A stretch of DNA of 64,000 bases from Myoxocephalus aenaeus (GCA_038501785.1 JBAMJR010000083.1:754501-818500), one strand, 5' to 3'. Positions 1 to 12,195 are shown, counted from the stretch's first letter. Notes: a model not told the origin generated them from the sequence alone. Translations and numbers: made by a program.

Positions 1-2425
1 ACTCCACGGTAGATAACACTCTTCTTCTACTGGAAGCACTCCACGGTAGATAACACTCTTCTTCTACTGGAAGCACTCCACGGTAGATAACACTCTTCTT
101 CTACTGGAAGCACTCCACGGTAGATAACTCTCTTCTTCTTCTACTGGAAGCACTCCACGGTAGATAACACTCTTCTTCTACTGGAAGCACTCCACGGTAG
201 ATAACACTCTTCTTCTTCTACTGGAAGCACTCCACGGTAGATAACACTCTTCTTCTTCTACTGGAAGCACTCCACGGTAGATAACACTCTTCTTCTTCTA
301 CTGGAAGCACTCCACGGTAGATAACACTCTTCTTCTCTACTGGAAGCACTCCACGGTAGATAACACTCTTCTTCTACTGGAAGCACTCCACGTGTAGATA
401 ACACTCTTCTTCTTCTACTGGAAGCACTCCACGGTAGATAACACTCTTCTTCTCTACTGGAAGCACTGCACGGTAGATAACACTCTTCTTCTCTACTGGA
501 AGCACTCCACGGTAGATAACACTCTTCTTCTCTACTGGAAGCACTCCACGGTAGATAACACTCTTCTTCTACTGGAAGCACTCCACGTGTAGATAACACT
601 CTTCTTCTTCTACTGGAAGCACTCCACGGTAGATAACACTCTTCTTCTTCTGCTGGAAGCACTCCACGGTAGATAACACTCTTCTTCTACTGGAAGCACT
701 CCACGGTAGATAACTCTCTTCTTCTTCTACTGGAAGCACTCCACGGTAGATAACTCTCTTCTTCTACTGGAAGCACTCCACGGTAGATAACACTCTTCTT
801 CTACTGGAAGCACTCCACGGTAGATAACACTCTTCTTCTACTGGAAGCACTCCACGTGTAGATAACTCTCTTCTTCTACTGGAAGCACTCCACGTGTAGA
901 TAACACTCTTCTTCTACTGGAAGCACTCCACGTGTAGATAACACTCTTCTTCTACTAGAAGCACTCCACGTGTAGATAACACTCTTCTTCTACTGGAAGC
1001 ACTCCACGGTAGATAACACTCTTCTTCTACTGGAAGCACTCCACGGTAGATAACACTCTTCTTCTACTGGAAGCACTCCACGGTAGATAACTCTCTTCTT
1101 CTACTGGAAGCACTCCACGGTAGATAACTCTCTTCTTCTACTGGAAGCACTCCACGGTAGATAACTCTCTTCCTCTACTGGAAGCACTCCACGTGTAGAT
1201 AACTCTCTTCTTCTACTGGAAGCACTCCACGTGTAGATAACACTCTTCTTCTACTGGAAGCACTCCACGGTAGATAACACTCTTCTTCTTCTACTGGAAG
1301 CACTCCACGGTAGATAACACTCTTCTTCTTCTACTGGAAGCACTCCACGGTAGATAACACTCTTCTTCTACTGGAAGCACTCCACGGTAGATAACTCTCT
1401 TCTTCTACTGGAAGCACTCCACGGTAGATAACACTCTTCTACTGGAAGCACTCCACGGTAGATAACACTCTTCTACTGGAAGCACTCCACGGTAGATAAC
1501 TCTCTTCTTCTTCTACTGGAAGCACTCCACGGTAGATAACTCTCTTCTTCTTCTACTGGAAGCACTCCACGGTAGATAACTCTCTTCTTCTACTGGAAGC
1601 ACTCCACGGTAGATAACACTCTTCTTCTTCTACTGGAAGCACTCCACGGTAGATAACACTCTTCTTCTTCTACTGGAAGCACTCCACGGTAGATAACACT
1701 CTTCTTCTTCTACTGGAAGCACTCCACGGTAGATAACACTCTTCTTCTACTGGAAGCACTCCACGGTAGATAACTCTCTTCTTCTTCTACTGGAAGCACT
1801 CCACGGTAAATAACACTCTTCTTCTCTACTGGAAGCACTCCACGGTAGATAACTCTCTTCTTCTACTGGAAGCACTCCACGGTAGATAACACTCTTCTTC
1901 TACTGGAAGCACTCCACGTGTAGATAACACTCTTCTTCTACTGGAAGCACTCCACGGTAGATAACACTCTTCTCTACAGGAAGCACTCCACGGTAGATAA
2001 CACTCTTCTTCTACTGGAAGCACTCCACGGTAGATAACACTCTTCTTCTACTGGAAGCACTCCACGGTAGATAACACTCTTCTTCTACTGGAAGCACTCC
2101 ACGGTAGATAACTCTCTTCCTCTACTGGAAGCACTCCACGTGTAGATAACACTCTTCTTCTACTGGAAGCACTCCACGGTAGATAACACTCTTCTTCTTC
2201 TACTGGAAGCACTCCACGGTAGATAACACTCTTCTTCTTCTACTGGAAGCACTCCACGGTAGATAACACTCTTCTTCTACTGGAAGCACTCCACGGTAGA
2301 TAACTCTCTTCTTCTACTGGAAGCACTCCACGGTAGATAACACTCTTCTACTGGAAGCACTCCACGGTAGATAACTCTCTTCTTCTACTGGAAGCACTCC
2401 ACGGTAGATAACTCTCTTCCTCTCT
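1..2425. repeat. Minisatellite array, about 37-bp unit, left edge of window
   Basis: About 65 head-to-tail copies of a 34-41 bp unit built around GGAAGCACTCCACGGTAGAT plus a TCTTC-rich segment whose length varies (one to three TTC triplets). Subtypes differ by ACACTC versus CTCTC and CGGTAG versus CGTGTAG. The array continues past the left edge. Open frames on the - strand (258-662, 1826-2023) come from the repeat and are not genes. It lies upstream of the first visible slc25a25 exon, probably in an intron. Confidence 0.95.
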
Positions 2426-2495
2426 CATACGAGGCCAGACCTCTCCCAGTGGCTTTGAGTAGCAATGCGTGAGAAGAGGAAGTGTTGCAGAAGGA

Positions 2496-2586
2496 CATTC
2501 TAACTGATGTAACCAGTAAAGTGTCTTTGATTTCAAACGTCACGTTTGAAATCAAAGACACTTCACTGGTTACATCAGTTAGAATG
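2496..2586. repeat. Near-perfect 91-bp palindrome (inverted repeat)
   Basis: Two 45-bp arms surround one central base at 2541. The left arm starts CATTCTAACTGATGTAACCA and the right arm is its reverse complement with a single mismatch. There is essentially no loop, so it could extrude as a cruciform or fold as a hairpin in RNA. No transposon termini are evident around it. Confidence 0.95.
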
Positions 2587-3092
2587 TTGGTTGTTGGTCA
2601 TATTCCTTTCAACTTGAAGGACTTCTATCAAAGTCAAACAAGAACCTGAATGAGTTCAGTTTAACACCTTATGGTTTCTTGTTATAACAATACACAAGTT
2701 ATGGTGTTGAAACCAGATGTGTGGGTTTGTGTGGTAAAGACCCTGATGAAGGACACGAGCTGGAACCCAGTGGTCTTACAGTAGATACTACCACTAAGTG
2801 CTGGACCTCTCCAGAGCCTGGAAGAGCCATAGGAGCATTCAGAGGAAGCTGTTACCTAGTTGGTAACTGCAGGTGTGAGTCATTAAAGTACTGGTAAATG
2901 TTTAAGTATGACTTGTAATAATAATACTGCCTACAGCCCAAGTCTCTTCCTGGCATCCACGCTTCCTTCACTTGCGTCTTTTCCTTGAAACCATTCAAGC
3001 AGAGGAAATGAGGAAACATGTTTTAAGAGAAATGAACCGTTTGTTTCTAATGACGGCAGATCAGCTGTCAGTCGGCTTCAACAGCTGGAGAG

Positions 3093-3151
3093 ACTATTGA
3101 TCACTGTACTAATACTTTAGTGTTTGAAGTATTAGCACAGTGATCAATAGT
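3093..3151. repeat. 59-bp short-loop inverted repeat
   Basis: Arms of 27 bp starting ACTATTGATCACTGT, with two mismatches and a loop of about 5 nt. It ends about 70 bp before the acceptor of the first visible slc25a25 exon, so a folded transcript would place a stem beside that splice site. Confidence 0.9.
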
Positions 3152-3222
3152 GGTGCTTCTCTGCGAGCAGCTGACCAATGAGAGGCTTGGATGTACCACT
3201 AACGGTAAGACTTCCTCCTCAG

Positions 3223-4355
3223 ATCTTTGACGTTGGGGAGAGTTTGTTGGTGCCTGACGAGTTCACAGCAGAAGAGAAGAAAACAGGAATGTGGTGGCGA
3301 CATCTAGTGGCCGGAGGAGGAGCCGGCGCTGTGTCTCGAACCTGCACTGCCCCGCTGGACCGGCTCAAAGTCCTCATGCAGGTACCAGGAGGCTCAGAGG
3401 AGGACCTGTTGGTCCAGACTCACTGCAGTAGTAGTAGGTCCTGACTCCTCCCTCCCCCTGCAGGTCCACGCCTCCAAGAGCAACAGCATGCACATCGCTG
3501 GAGGCTTCCAGCAGATGATCCGAGAGGGCGGCGTGCGGTCGCTGTGGCGAGGCAACGGCATCAACGTCATCAAAATCGCCCCCGAGTCTGCCATTAAGTT
3601 CATGGCCTATGAGCAGGTGAGCAGCGCTGCAGCTCTGACTCGTTAGCGTTCATCTCTCTCATTGTGTGGTTGCATAACAGGAAATGTCCCGTCTGTCAGA
3701 TAAAGCGGTTGATTGGAAGCGACCAGGAGACGCTGGGCATCACGGAGAGGCTGGTGGCCGGCTCTCTGGCGGGAGTGACCTCTCAGAGCAGCATCTACCC
3801 GATGGAGGTGAGAACGAGCACACACCCCTTTACCAGTGGCGGCTGGTGACATTTTTTTTGGGGGGGGCGCAGTTGGGCGGCGCGGTTTAAATAGCACTCC
3901 ACAATGAGAAGAAAAGAGGTTTGGAGTAGAATATTCTAAAAAACAAAGCTTTATTTCAAGAAAACACAGTGCTCAACACTGTCCAATAACAACTATCAAC
4001 AAACTGTAACTTTGGGCATGAGAGGTTCAGAGCAGAATGGTTTAAGAAACATTCAATGTGGTGGCCAGAGCAACTTCAGGGAATACATTGACGTAGCATT
4101 CAAACTGGGGGCCCTGCAGTAAGGTGGAACTGGTGAGGTGGTCTTTGAAGGCAAAGCGTTCCCTGGTGTGTCCAAGTATGGTGTCACAAACCTACAGATA
4201 AATATATATAGAGAGACAGAGACAGTAAGATAAGTTGTGGGGAAATATCTACTACAAACAGGCTTCATACTACAGACAAAAACTATGTTTTGTGTGTCTT
4301 GATGGCTCAGCAACATAGACAAAAGGCCAGGAGCCACCTTGATGGCTGTAGCTAT

Positions 4356-4425
<70 letters not shown>

Positions 4426-6995
4426 CTCTAACATGTTGGGGGTTGAATTGGTATTTTAGATAAAGTTATAGCCTGATATGATATCCACCCAAATCTAACA
4501 ATGTCCAACATGTGTTCTGCTGTGGGAAAGATAAAACATTAAACTCTAACAGGCATCTGCTGATCTTGACACTCACTTCTGCAGCAATCCTTCAAGCTCA
4601 TCTTCCTTCATAGCCGGCGCTTCCTCGGCTGCTCAGAGCCACTGCTTTGCTCCACACTGAGCATCCAGCTAGCAGCTCCGGTTAGCATGTAGCTTGGTGC
4701 GTGTAGCTTCACTGCTTTGCTGCTGAATATTTAAATCCGGACGTTCGGGTCCCAACTCTTTCAGCCTCTTCTTGTCAACATCTGATCGTGGATTGAAAGG
4801 TGTTTCGCGTAGAGATACCACAGAGTTTTCAGTCGCCATACTAACATAATCAAAGTCTCTGCTAGCTGTGTTGCTCGCGTAGCTACGTGGGAGCTATATG
4901 GGGTGTGAGGGAATGATAAAGGTCTCTGATTGGACGAATAGTCCAACCACGTTGCAATAAGAAACGATGTCATTGGCTAGGGCGCAGATTCGTGCGCCCG
5001 AAGATTCACGTTTCATCCGCCAATGAGAAGCTGTCCTTGCCGTCACGAGGGTGAAATGTTTGTTAGCTTGCCATAGACTCACATTTGGCCGGCGCCCCGA
5101 GAGGGGAGGGGCTTTTCTCAGTGATGATGAATGGCGATATATTATATTTAACTTAAGTGGTTGTTGACAGGGGCTTACGGTCTCCCACACACATTTAGCG
5201 CGTCAACACGGTATATTTCTTATTTAAATTATTTGATATATAATGTTTTTTGACAGTATATATTATATATTTTTTTTCTTTTTTTCTTTTTTTTCATCGC
5301 AAAATTTTAGGAGGGGCGGCGCCCTAGCGCCCTCTATTGACGCACCGCCACTGCCCTTTACGCAGCATGCCCCTTTTAACTTTGAGCCTTGAACCCATCA
5401 TGTGAAAGTGTGACCTCCCATCTGGAGATCAGATCTTCACACGCAGACTCACAGTGTGCAAGTCTTTATGTAAACCAGGTTCACGACATATTTAATATGG
5501 TCACCCTCCTAAAATAATGGCCTAAGTCATTTTTTTACAAAAATGATGTTCTTGCCTAAATCCTCTCCTCATGATACTGGCCACCTCTGGTAAAATCTCC
5601 TCCATCCTCAGTTGAACATGTGATTCTCCCCCTGTAGTATAACATGTCAAGAGAGTGACTTAGGACATTTTATTTTGCCTAAGTCACAAGACAATGTGAC
5701 TTAGGACATTTTACAAGCTTTTCAAGATGCCATTTTGAAGCTAGCATTTAAGCTAGCAATTTAGTTAGCATTTTTGCGAGCATTTTTGTCAATGACAATC
5801 TCACTGGAACATAATATTAGTAATCACAACATAATTTGACCGTTATTACAGTATGCCTGTTGTCCAGTGTCTAGAGGCAATTTATATTACATTTGTATTC
5901 GTTTTTGGAGTTTTCTGAAAAAATGACATAGGCCATTATTTTAGGAAGGTGACGATATGAAAGATGATGCACAGCATTTCTATGTTCACGTATGAACCGT
6001 CTCCTCCAGCGGCCGGACGGCAGCGTGGAGCTGTGTTCCTGACTCTGTCCTGTGCTTCAGGTGCTGAAGACCCGGTTGGCCCTGAGGAGGACGGGCCAGT
6101 ACTCGGGCATCCTGCATTGTGCTAAGCACATCCTCCAGAAGGAGGGCGTGGCTGCCTTCTACAAGGGCTACATCCCCAACATGCTGGGCATCATCCCCTA
6201 CGCGGGCATCGACCTGGCCGTCTACGAGGTGAGTCGTCGTCCAGGGGAAGGTTCTTGGTCCTGTCTTGAGCTCGGCCTGACCCTCGCTCTGCTCTGCCCT
6301 CAGACCCTGAAGAACTACTGGCTGCAGCGCTACGCCACCGACAGCGCCGACCCCGGGGTGTTCGTGCTGCTGGCCTGCTGCACCACCTCCAGCACCTGTG
6401 GGCAGCTGTCCAGCTACCCGCTGGCCCTGGTTCGGACCCGCATGCAGGCGCAAGGTCAGTCCCTCAGGGGCACGCTCATGGAGAGCCTGGAACAGGCATG
6501 GGCTTTTAAAATGGTTATTTTCAGGCCTGGAACAGTCATGGAAAAAATAAAATCCTCCACATATCAGTGAGCTAACTCACGTTCCTGCACAGCACAGAGG
6601 GGCTGCTGGAGACATCATTGTCACTTAAAGAAGGAATTAGGATTCAACTTGAACTAATATCATAAACATTAATGTTGGGTCCAGAACACATGATCACATC
6701 TTAAAGCATTGGTGTAGTTTTGATGGTTTTGGTGTGTATAGTTGTAACATGAAGACGTGACTTCACTCTGGAGCATCTGTAATGTTCATGGTGCGTTGGT
6801 GTGTCCTCAGCGACCCTGGAGGGCGGCCCTCAGATGAGCATGAGCGCCCTGTTCAGACACATCGTGAGGACCGAGGGACCCCTGGGACTCTACCGGGGCC
6901 TGGCCCCCAACTTCATGAAGGTCATCCCCTCCGTCAGCATCAGCTATGTGGTCTACGAGTCCCTGAAGATCCGGCTGGGGGTCCAGTCCAAGTGA
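3223..6995 (+). CDS. slc25a25: slc25a25-like mitochondrial ATP-Mg/Pi carrier (SCaMC-2 type), 3' exons only
   Basis: Six exons read in one frame: 3223-3381, 3464-3616, 3700-3807, 6061-6228, 6304-6454 and 6811-6995 (stop TGA 6993-6995), about 307 residues. All introns are GT-AG. The product holds three mitochondrial-carrier repeats with signatures PLDRLKV, PMEVLKTRL (across an exon join) and PLALVRTRM, plus linker IFDVGESLLVPDEF typical of calcium-dependent SCaMC carriers, which exchange ATP-Mg for phosphate across the inner mitochondrial membrane. The N-terminal EF-hand exons are not visible; they should lie left of the window. Wording such as GMWWRHLVAGGGAGAVSRTC and LGVQSK favours SLC25A25 over SLC25A23/24. 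A hAT element sits in the 2.25-kb intron after exon 3807. The SLC25A family call is very secure; the exact paralogue is less so. Confidence 0.93.
3834..5353. mobile_element. hAT-type DNA transposon, non-autonomous, with 8-bp target duplication
   Basis: The element begins CAGTGGCGGCTGG and ends CACCGCCACTG, imperfect terminal inverted repeats. It is flanked by the same 8-bp direct repeat CCCTTTAC at 3826-3833 and 5354-5361. An 8-bp duplication and CAG...CTG ends are hallmarks of the hAT superfamily. The 1520-bp interior carries an (AC)n tract (4357-4422) and no recognisable transposase, so it would need help in trans. It lies in the slc25a25 intron between 3807 and 6061. Confidence 0.88.
4357..4422. 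repeat. (AC)n microsatellite
   Basis: An uninterrupted AC dinucleotide run of about 65 bp inside the hAT element. It generates a poly-Cys-Val open frame on the - strand that is not a gene. Confidence 0.97.
5500..5953. mobile_element. Non-autonomous DNA transposon with about 35-bp terminal inverted repeats (unclassified)
   Basis: The left end reads GTCACCCTCCTAAAATAATG and continues GCCTAAGTCAT. The right end is its near-perfect reverse complement (AGGCCATTATTTTAGGAAGG then TGAC). Subterminal inverted copies of the GACTTAGGACATTTTA motif lie around 5656-5715. No coding capacity. The target duplication is unclear: ATATG flanks both sides but could belong to the ends. A lone right end of the same family lies near 42690-42725. 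Confidence 0.75.
6471..6560 (+). repeat. Dispersed repeat, truncated copy 1 (CTCATGGAGAGCCTGGAACA family)
   Basis: A fragment of about 90 bp matching the left part of the repeat found in longer form at 26568-26839 and inverted at 53946-54234. Shared blocks include GGTTATTTTCAGGCCTGGAA and CATGGAAAAAATAAAA. It starts just 16 bp after the donor of the slc25a25 exon ending at 6454. Confidence 0.8.
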
Positions 6996-7756
6996 GGCGA
7001 CCAAGACGCTGTGCTGTTGCTTTGCTTTTGAGCTGGAGATTTAATGTGTGCCTCTAAAAGACAAACATATTGACATACAATATATAGAAATGAATTGTGA
7101 AACCCCCGGGTTTGAAGGATGAATGTGAGACGACGTGAATGAAGAGGAGGCGGATTAAAGCAGAGATGAAGGAAAGCTTGACTGAAGCAATTTCTGTTAG
7201 TTTCTCTTGCTTGTGTCTTTAAGCAATCCAGGAATAGGAGGACCAGAGCTGTATAGCATATATATTTCTATAATTCATTGAAGTGCCAGTGAACTGACGG
7301 ATGTGGTCTGTGAAGGCAGCGTCTGTCTTAAAGGGCTTTGTGTGGCAGATCAGACTGTGAAGACGAGCTCTCCTCCAGGGATTCATGCACATCATCACGA
7401 CCCCACATTAGTGTGGGCTGTTTCTCCACGACATGGAAATGTGACAGTTACAGGATAATGGAACTTAGATTTTAATTAGTTTTATTTCCTCAAGAGTTAC
7501 TTCTTTGGTGTCCCTAAAGACATTAACTTCCATTCATCATACTTTGATCTGATCCCAAACATGGGATGAGTCAGTGTTTCAGGAAAGAGCTCAGAAGCTC
7601 CTCAGAGGCTCCTTTCCCCCTCAAGGCCTTACTTAAGGTAACGTATGAACGTTACCTTTGAAGACACGTTGTTTCCACACGTTGGACATCAGGAAACAGC
7701 ATCACTAGCTGGCTCTGGAAGGAGGGTTTCACCGGTTTGTTGGCTAAAGACCTTCA
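6996..7756 (+). other. Proximal 3' UTR of slc25a25-like gene, no further gene seen
   Basis: About 760 bp of unique, non-coding sequence follows the stop codon. It contains no conserved open frame. It probably belongs to the 3' UTR, which may run through the following array to a candidate AATAAA at 9450-9455. Confidence 0.5.
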
Positions 7757-9290
7757 GAGAATCAAGAATGCTGAAGGCTCTTTATGGACATAAAGAGCCT
7801 TCAGCATTCTTGATGATGTCCATAAAGAATGCTGAAGGTCTTTATGGACATCATCAAGAATGCTGAAGGTTCTCTATTTCCATAAAGAACCTTCAGCATT
7901 CTTCATGTCCATAAAGAACCTTCAGCATTATTTATGTCCATAAAGAGCCTTCAGCATTCTTTATGTCCATAAGGAGCCTTCAGCATTCTTGATGATGTCC
8001 ATAAAGAATGCTGAAGGTCTTTATGGACATCATCAAGAATGCTGAAGGTTCTTTATTTCCATAAAGAACCTTCAGCATTCTTCATGTCCACAAAGAACCT
8101 TCAGCATTCTTTATGTCCACAAAGAACCTTCAGCATTCTTTATGTCCATAAAGAGCCTTCAGCATTCTTGATGATGTCCATAAAGAATGCTGAAGGTCTT
8201 TATGGACATCATCAAGAATGCTGAAGGTTCTTTATTTCCATAAAGAACCTTCAGCATTCTTCATGTCCACAAAGAACCTTCAGCATTCTTCATGTCCACA
8301 AAGAACCTTCAGCATTCTTCATGTCCACAAAGAACCTTCAGCATTCTTTATGATGTCAATAAAGAACCTTCAGCATTCTTTATGATATCCATAAATAATC
8401 TTCAGCTTTCTTTATGATGTAAATAAAGAACCTTCAGCATTCTTTATGATATCCATAAAGAACCTTCAGCTTTCTTTATGATGGACATAAAGAAACTTCA
8501 GCTTTCTTTATGATGGACATAAAGAATCTTCAGCATTCTTTATGTCAATAAAGAACCTTCAGCATTCTTTGTCAATAAAGAACCTTCAGCATTCTTTATG
8601 ATGTCAATAAAGAATCTTCAGCATTATTTATGATGTCAATAAAGAACCTTCAGCATTATTTATGATGTTAATAAAGAATCTTCAGCATTATTTATGATGT
8701 CAATAAAGAACCTTCAGCATTATTTATGATGTCAATAAAGAATCTTCAGCATTCTTTATGATGTCAATAAAGAACCTTCAGCATTCTTTATGTCAATAAA
8801 GAGCATTCAGCATTCTTTATGTACATAAAGAACCTTCAGCATTCTTTATGATGTCAATAAAGAACCTTCAGCATTATTTATGATGTCAATAAAGAACCTT
8901 CAGCATTCTTTACGATGTCCATAAAGATCCTTCAGCATTCTTTATGTCAATAAAGAATCTTTAGTATTCTTTATTGACATAAAGAACCTTCAGCATTCTT
9001 TATTGACATGAAGAACCTTCAGCATTCTTTATGATGGACATAAAGAATGCTGAAGGTTCTTTATGTCAAAAAAGAATACTGAAGGTATTTATTAACATCA
9101 TAAAGAATGCTCAAGGTTCTTTATGTCAATAAAGAGCCTTCAACATTCTTTACGTCCATAAAGACCTTCAGTATTCTTTATATTAATAAAGACCTTCAGC
9201 ATTACTTATGATATTAATAAAGACCTTCAGTATTCTTTAAATTAATAAAGACCTTCAGCATTCTTTATGGTATTAATAAAGACCTTCGGT
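7757..9290. repeat. Fold-back minisatellite, ACCTTCAGCATTCTTTATG unit in both orientations
   Basis: Units of about 26-35 bp with core CCTTCAGCATTCTTTATG. Between 7757 and 8240 direct and inverted copies alternate, so long hairpins can form, for example around 7765-7817. From 8250 to 9290 nearly all copies lie in one direction, and most contain CAATAAAG or CCATAAAG. Many copies therefore carry the AATAAA hexamer. It lies downstream of slc25a25 on the same strand. Confidence 0.93.
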
Positions 9291-9449
9291 CCCGTGGCAG
9301 GACAGGGTCCTCAGTGCCTTGTGTGCCTCTCTCACGTAAATACTCTAAATCACTATAAAAGGTGGAATCTGTGGAACGTTGAATGCACTTTAAGGTACTC
9401 TGCTTTAATTCCTGTTTAATTTTTTTATTATTTATGTATTTATTTTAAC

Positions 9450-9455
9450 AATAAA
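9450..9455 (+). terminator. Candidate polyadenylation signal for slc25a25-like gene
   Basis: AATAAA followed by a GT-rich stretch (GAATGTGTGCTCTATTGGTT). It is the first such signal in unique sequence after the repeat array. Many AATAAA hexamers also occur inside that array, so the site actually used is uncertain. Confidence 0.4.
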
Positions 9456-9716
9456 GAAGTCATGACTGAATGTGTGCTCTATTGGTTGTGCTGAATATAT
9501 GATATTCAGGTACCTTTTTGATTTTAGAGTAATGAGTGTTCACTACTAAATGAAACCATCATATGAATAAAATAATTATCCAATATTTTGTGAATTGATT
9601 GGAGAAATTATTAAATCTCAACACGTGTAATGTTGTCATTCATTCATTTGTTGGATATCAGCTTTATTTCATTATAGACTTTAAAATTATGATGTTTTGT
9701 TTTTACTTAAGACGTA
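9456..9716. other. AT-rich intergenic sequence
   Basis: About 260 bp of AT-rich unique sequence between the fold-back array and the 41-bp array. I see no gene or transposon end. Confidence 0.6.
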
Positions 9717-11806
9717 GGAAGTTTTATAGAGTAAATGTACATGAGTTACCTCTAAAGAAGTGTTTTATAGAGTAAATGTACATGATGTACCTCTAAAGAA
9801 GTGTTTTATAGAGTAAATGTACATGAGTTACCTCTAAAGAAGTGTTTTATAGAGTAAATGTACATGATGTACCTCTAAAGAAGTGTTTTATAGAGTAAAT
9901 GTACATGAGTTACCTCTAAAGAGGTGTTTTATAGAGTAAATGTACATGAGTTACCTCTAAAGAGGTGTTTTATAGAGTAAATGTACATGAGTTACCTCTA
10001 AAGAAGTGTTTTATAGAGTAAATGTACATGATGTACCTCTAAAGAAGTGTTTTATAGAGTAAATGTACATGAGTTACCTCTAAAGAAGTGTTTTATAGAG
10101 TAAATGTACATGATGTACCTCTAAAGAAGTGTTTTATAGAGTAAATGTACATGAGTTACCTCTAAAGAAGTGTTTTATAGAGTAAATGTACATGATGTAC
10201 CTCTAAAGAAGTGTTTTATAGAGTAAATGTACATGATGTACCTCTAAAGAAGTGTTTTATAGAGTAAATGTACATGAGTTACCTCTAAAGAAGTGTTTTA
10301 TAGAGTAAATGTACATGAGTTACCTCTAAAGAAGTGTTTTATAGAGTAAATGTACATGATGTACCTCTAAAGAAGTGTTTTATAGAGTAAATGTACATGA
10401 TGTACCTCTAAAGAAGTGTTTTATAGAGTAAATGTACATGAGTTACCTCTAAAGAAGTGTTTTATAGAGTAAATGTACATGATGTACCTCTAAAGAAGTG
10501 TTTTATAGAGTAAATGTACATGAGTTACCTCTAAAGAAGTGTTTTATAGAGTAAATGTACATGATGTACCTCTAAAGAAGTGTTTTATAGAGTAAATGTA
10601 CATGAGTTACCTCTAAAGAAGTGTTTTATAGAGTAAATGTACATGAGTTACCTCTAAAGAAGTGTTTTATAGAGTAAATGTACATGAGTTACCTCTAAAG
10701 AAGTGTTTTATAGAGTAAATGTACATGAGTTACCTCTAAAGAAGTGTTTTATAGAGTAAATGTACATGAGTTACCTCTAAAGAAGTGTTTTATAGAGTAA
10801 ATGTACATGAGTTACCTCTAAAGAAGTGTTTTATAGAGTAAATGTACATGAGTTACCTCTAAAGAAGTGTTTTATAGAGTAAATGTACATGATGTACCTC
10901 TAAAGAGGTGTTTTATAGAGTAAATGTACATGAGTTACCTCTAAAGAGGTGTTTTATAGAGTAAATGTACATGAGTTACCTCTAAAGAGGTGTTTTATAG
11001 AGTAAATGTACATGAGTTACCTCTAAAGAGGTGTTTTATAGAGTAAATGTACATGAGTTACCTCTAAAGAAGTGTTTTATAGAGTAAATGTACATGATGT
11101 ACCTCTAAAGAAGTGTTTTATAGAGTAAATGTACATGAGTTACCTCTAAAGAAGTGTTTTATAGAGTAAATGTACATGAGTTACCTCTAAAGAAGTGTTT
11201 TATAGAGTAAATGTACATGAGTTACCTCTAAAGAAGTGTTTTATAGAGTAAATGTACATGATGTACCTCTAAAGAAGTGTTTTATAGAGTAAATGTACAT
11301 GATGTACCTCTAAAGAAGTGTTTTATAGAGTAAATGTACATGAGTTACCTCTAAAGAAGTGTTTTATAGAGTAAATGTACATGAGTTACCTCTAAAGAAG
11401 TGTTTTATAGAGTAAATGTACATGAGTTACCTCTAAAGAAGTGTTTTATAGAGTAAATGTACATGAGTTACCTCTAAAGAAGTGTTTTATAGAGTAAATG
11501 TACATGATGTACCTCTAAAGAAGTGTTTTATAGAGTAAATGTACATGATGTACCTCTAAAGAAGTGTTTTATAGAGTAAATGTACATGATGTACCTCTAA
11601 AGAAGTGTTTTATAGAGTAAATGTACATGATGTACCTCTAAAGAAGTGTTTTATAGAGTAAATGTACATGAGTTACCTCTAAAGAAGTGTTTTATAGAGT
11701 AAATGTACATGATGTACCTCTAAAGAAGTGTTTTATAGAGTAAATGTACATGATGTACCTCTAAAGAAGTGTTTTATAGAGTAAATGTACATGATGTACC
11801 TCTACA
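9717..11806. repeat. Minisatellite array, 41-bp unit, about 51 copies
   Basis: Very homogeneous head-to-tail 41-bp units with core TTTTATAGAGTAAATGTACA. Copies differ mainly by one short switch, GAGTTAC or GATGTAC, and by AAGAAGTG or AAGAGGTG. The order of the two types is irregular with runs of like units, as expected from local duplication. The array ends about 400 bp before the uap1l1 start codon. Confidence 0.97.
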
Positions 11807-12050
11807 GTAGAAGTGTTTTATGTTGTGTGTCTTCGAGCAGGGGACACACACCATGTCTCACACACACACACACACGCGGATGAGGGCGGAGTCAGCCCGC
11901 TGGTCTCGTGGCTCTCTGCTGACTGAGAGGAAGAGGTCTCAGAGAGGAAGAGGTCTCAGAGAGGAAGAGGTCTCAGAGAGGAAGCGGGTCTCCAGATCCT
12001 CCAGACGGCTTCGGGGTGTTCGGACCCAGTCTGCAGTCGCTTCACGACCC

Positions 12051-12195
12051 GGTCTCTCTGGAAGCCCCGGTCTCTCTGGAAGCCCCGGTCCCTGGAAGCC
12101 CCGGTCTCTCTGGAAGCCCCGGTCTCTCTGGAAGCCCCGGTCTCTCTGGAAGCCCCGGTCTCTCTGGAAGCCCCGGTCCCTGGAAGCCCCGGTCC
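12051..12195. repeat. 18-bp minisatellite in the uap1l1 5' leader
   Basis: About nine copies of an 18-bp unit around CTCTCTGGAAGCCCCGGT. The length is a multiple of three and the frame stays open into the uap1l1 coding sequence, but there is no in-frame ATG before 12205, so I treat it as 5' UTR. Confidence 0.85.

Noticed and set aside
3178..3222. Coding use of the ATG at 3178 before the first slc25a25 exon
   Set aside because: The residues MRGLDVPLTVRLPPQ do not match the carrier and a good acceptor (CTCCTCAG) lies at 3222; this is intron.
9717..11806. CRISPR-like regular array
   Set aside because: Units are contiguous with no unique spacers, the DNA is vertebrate, and there are no cas genes. 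It is a minisatellite.
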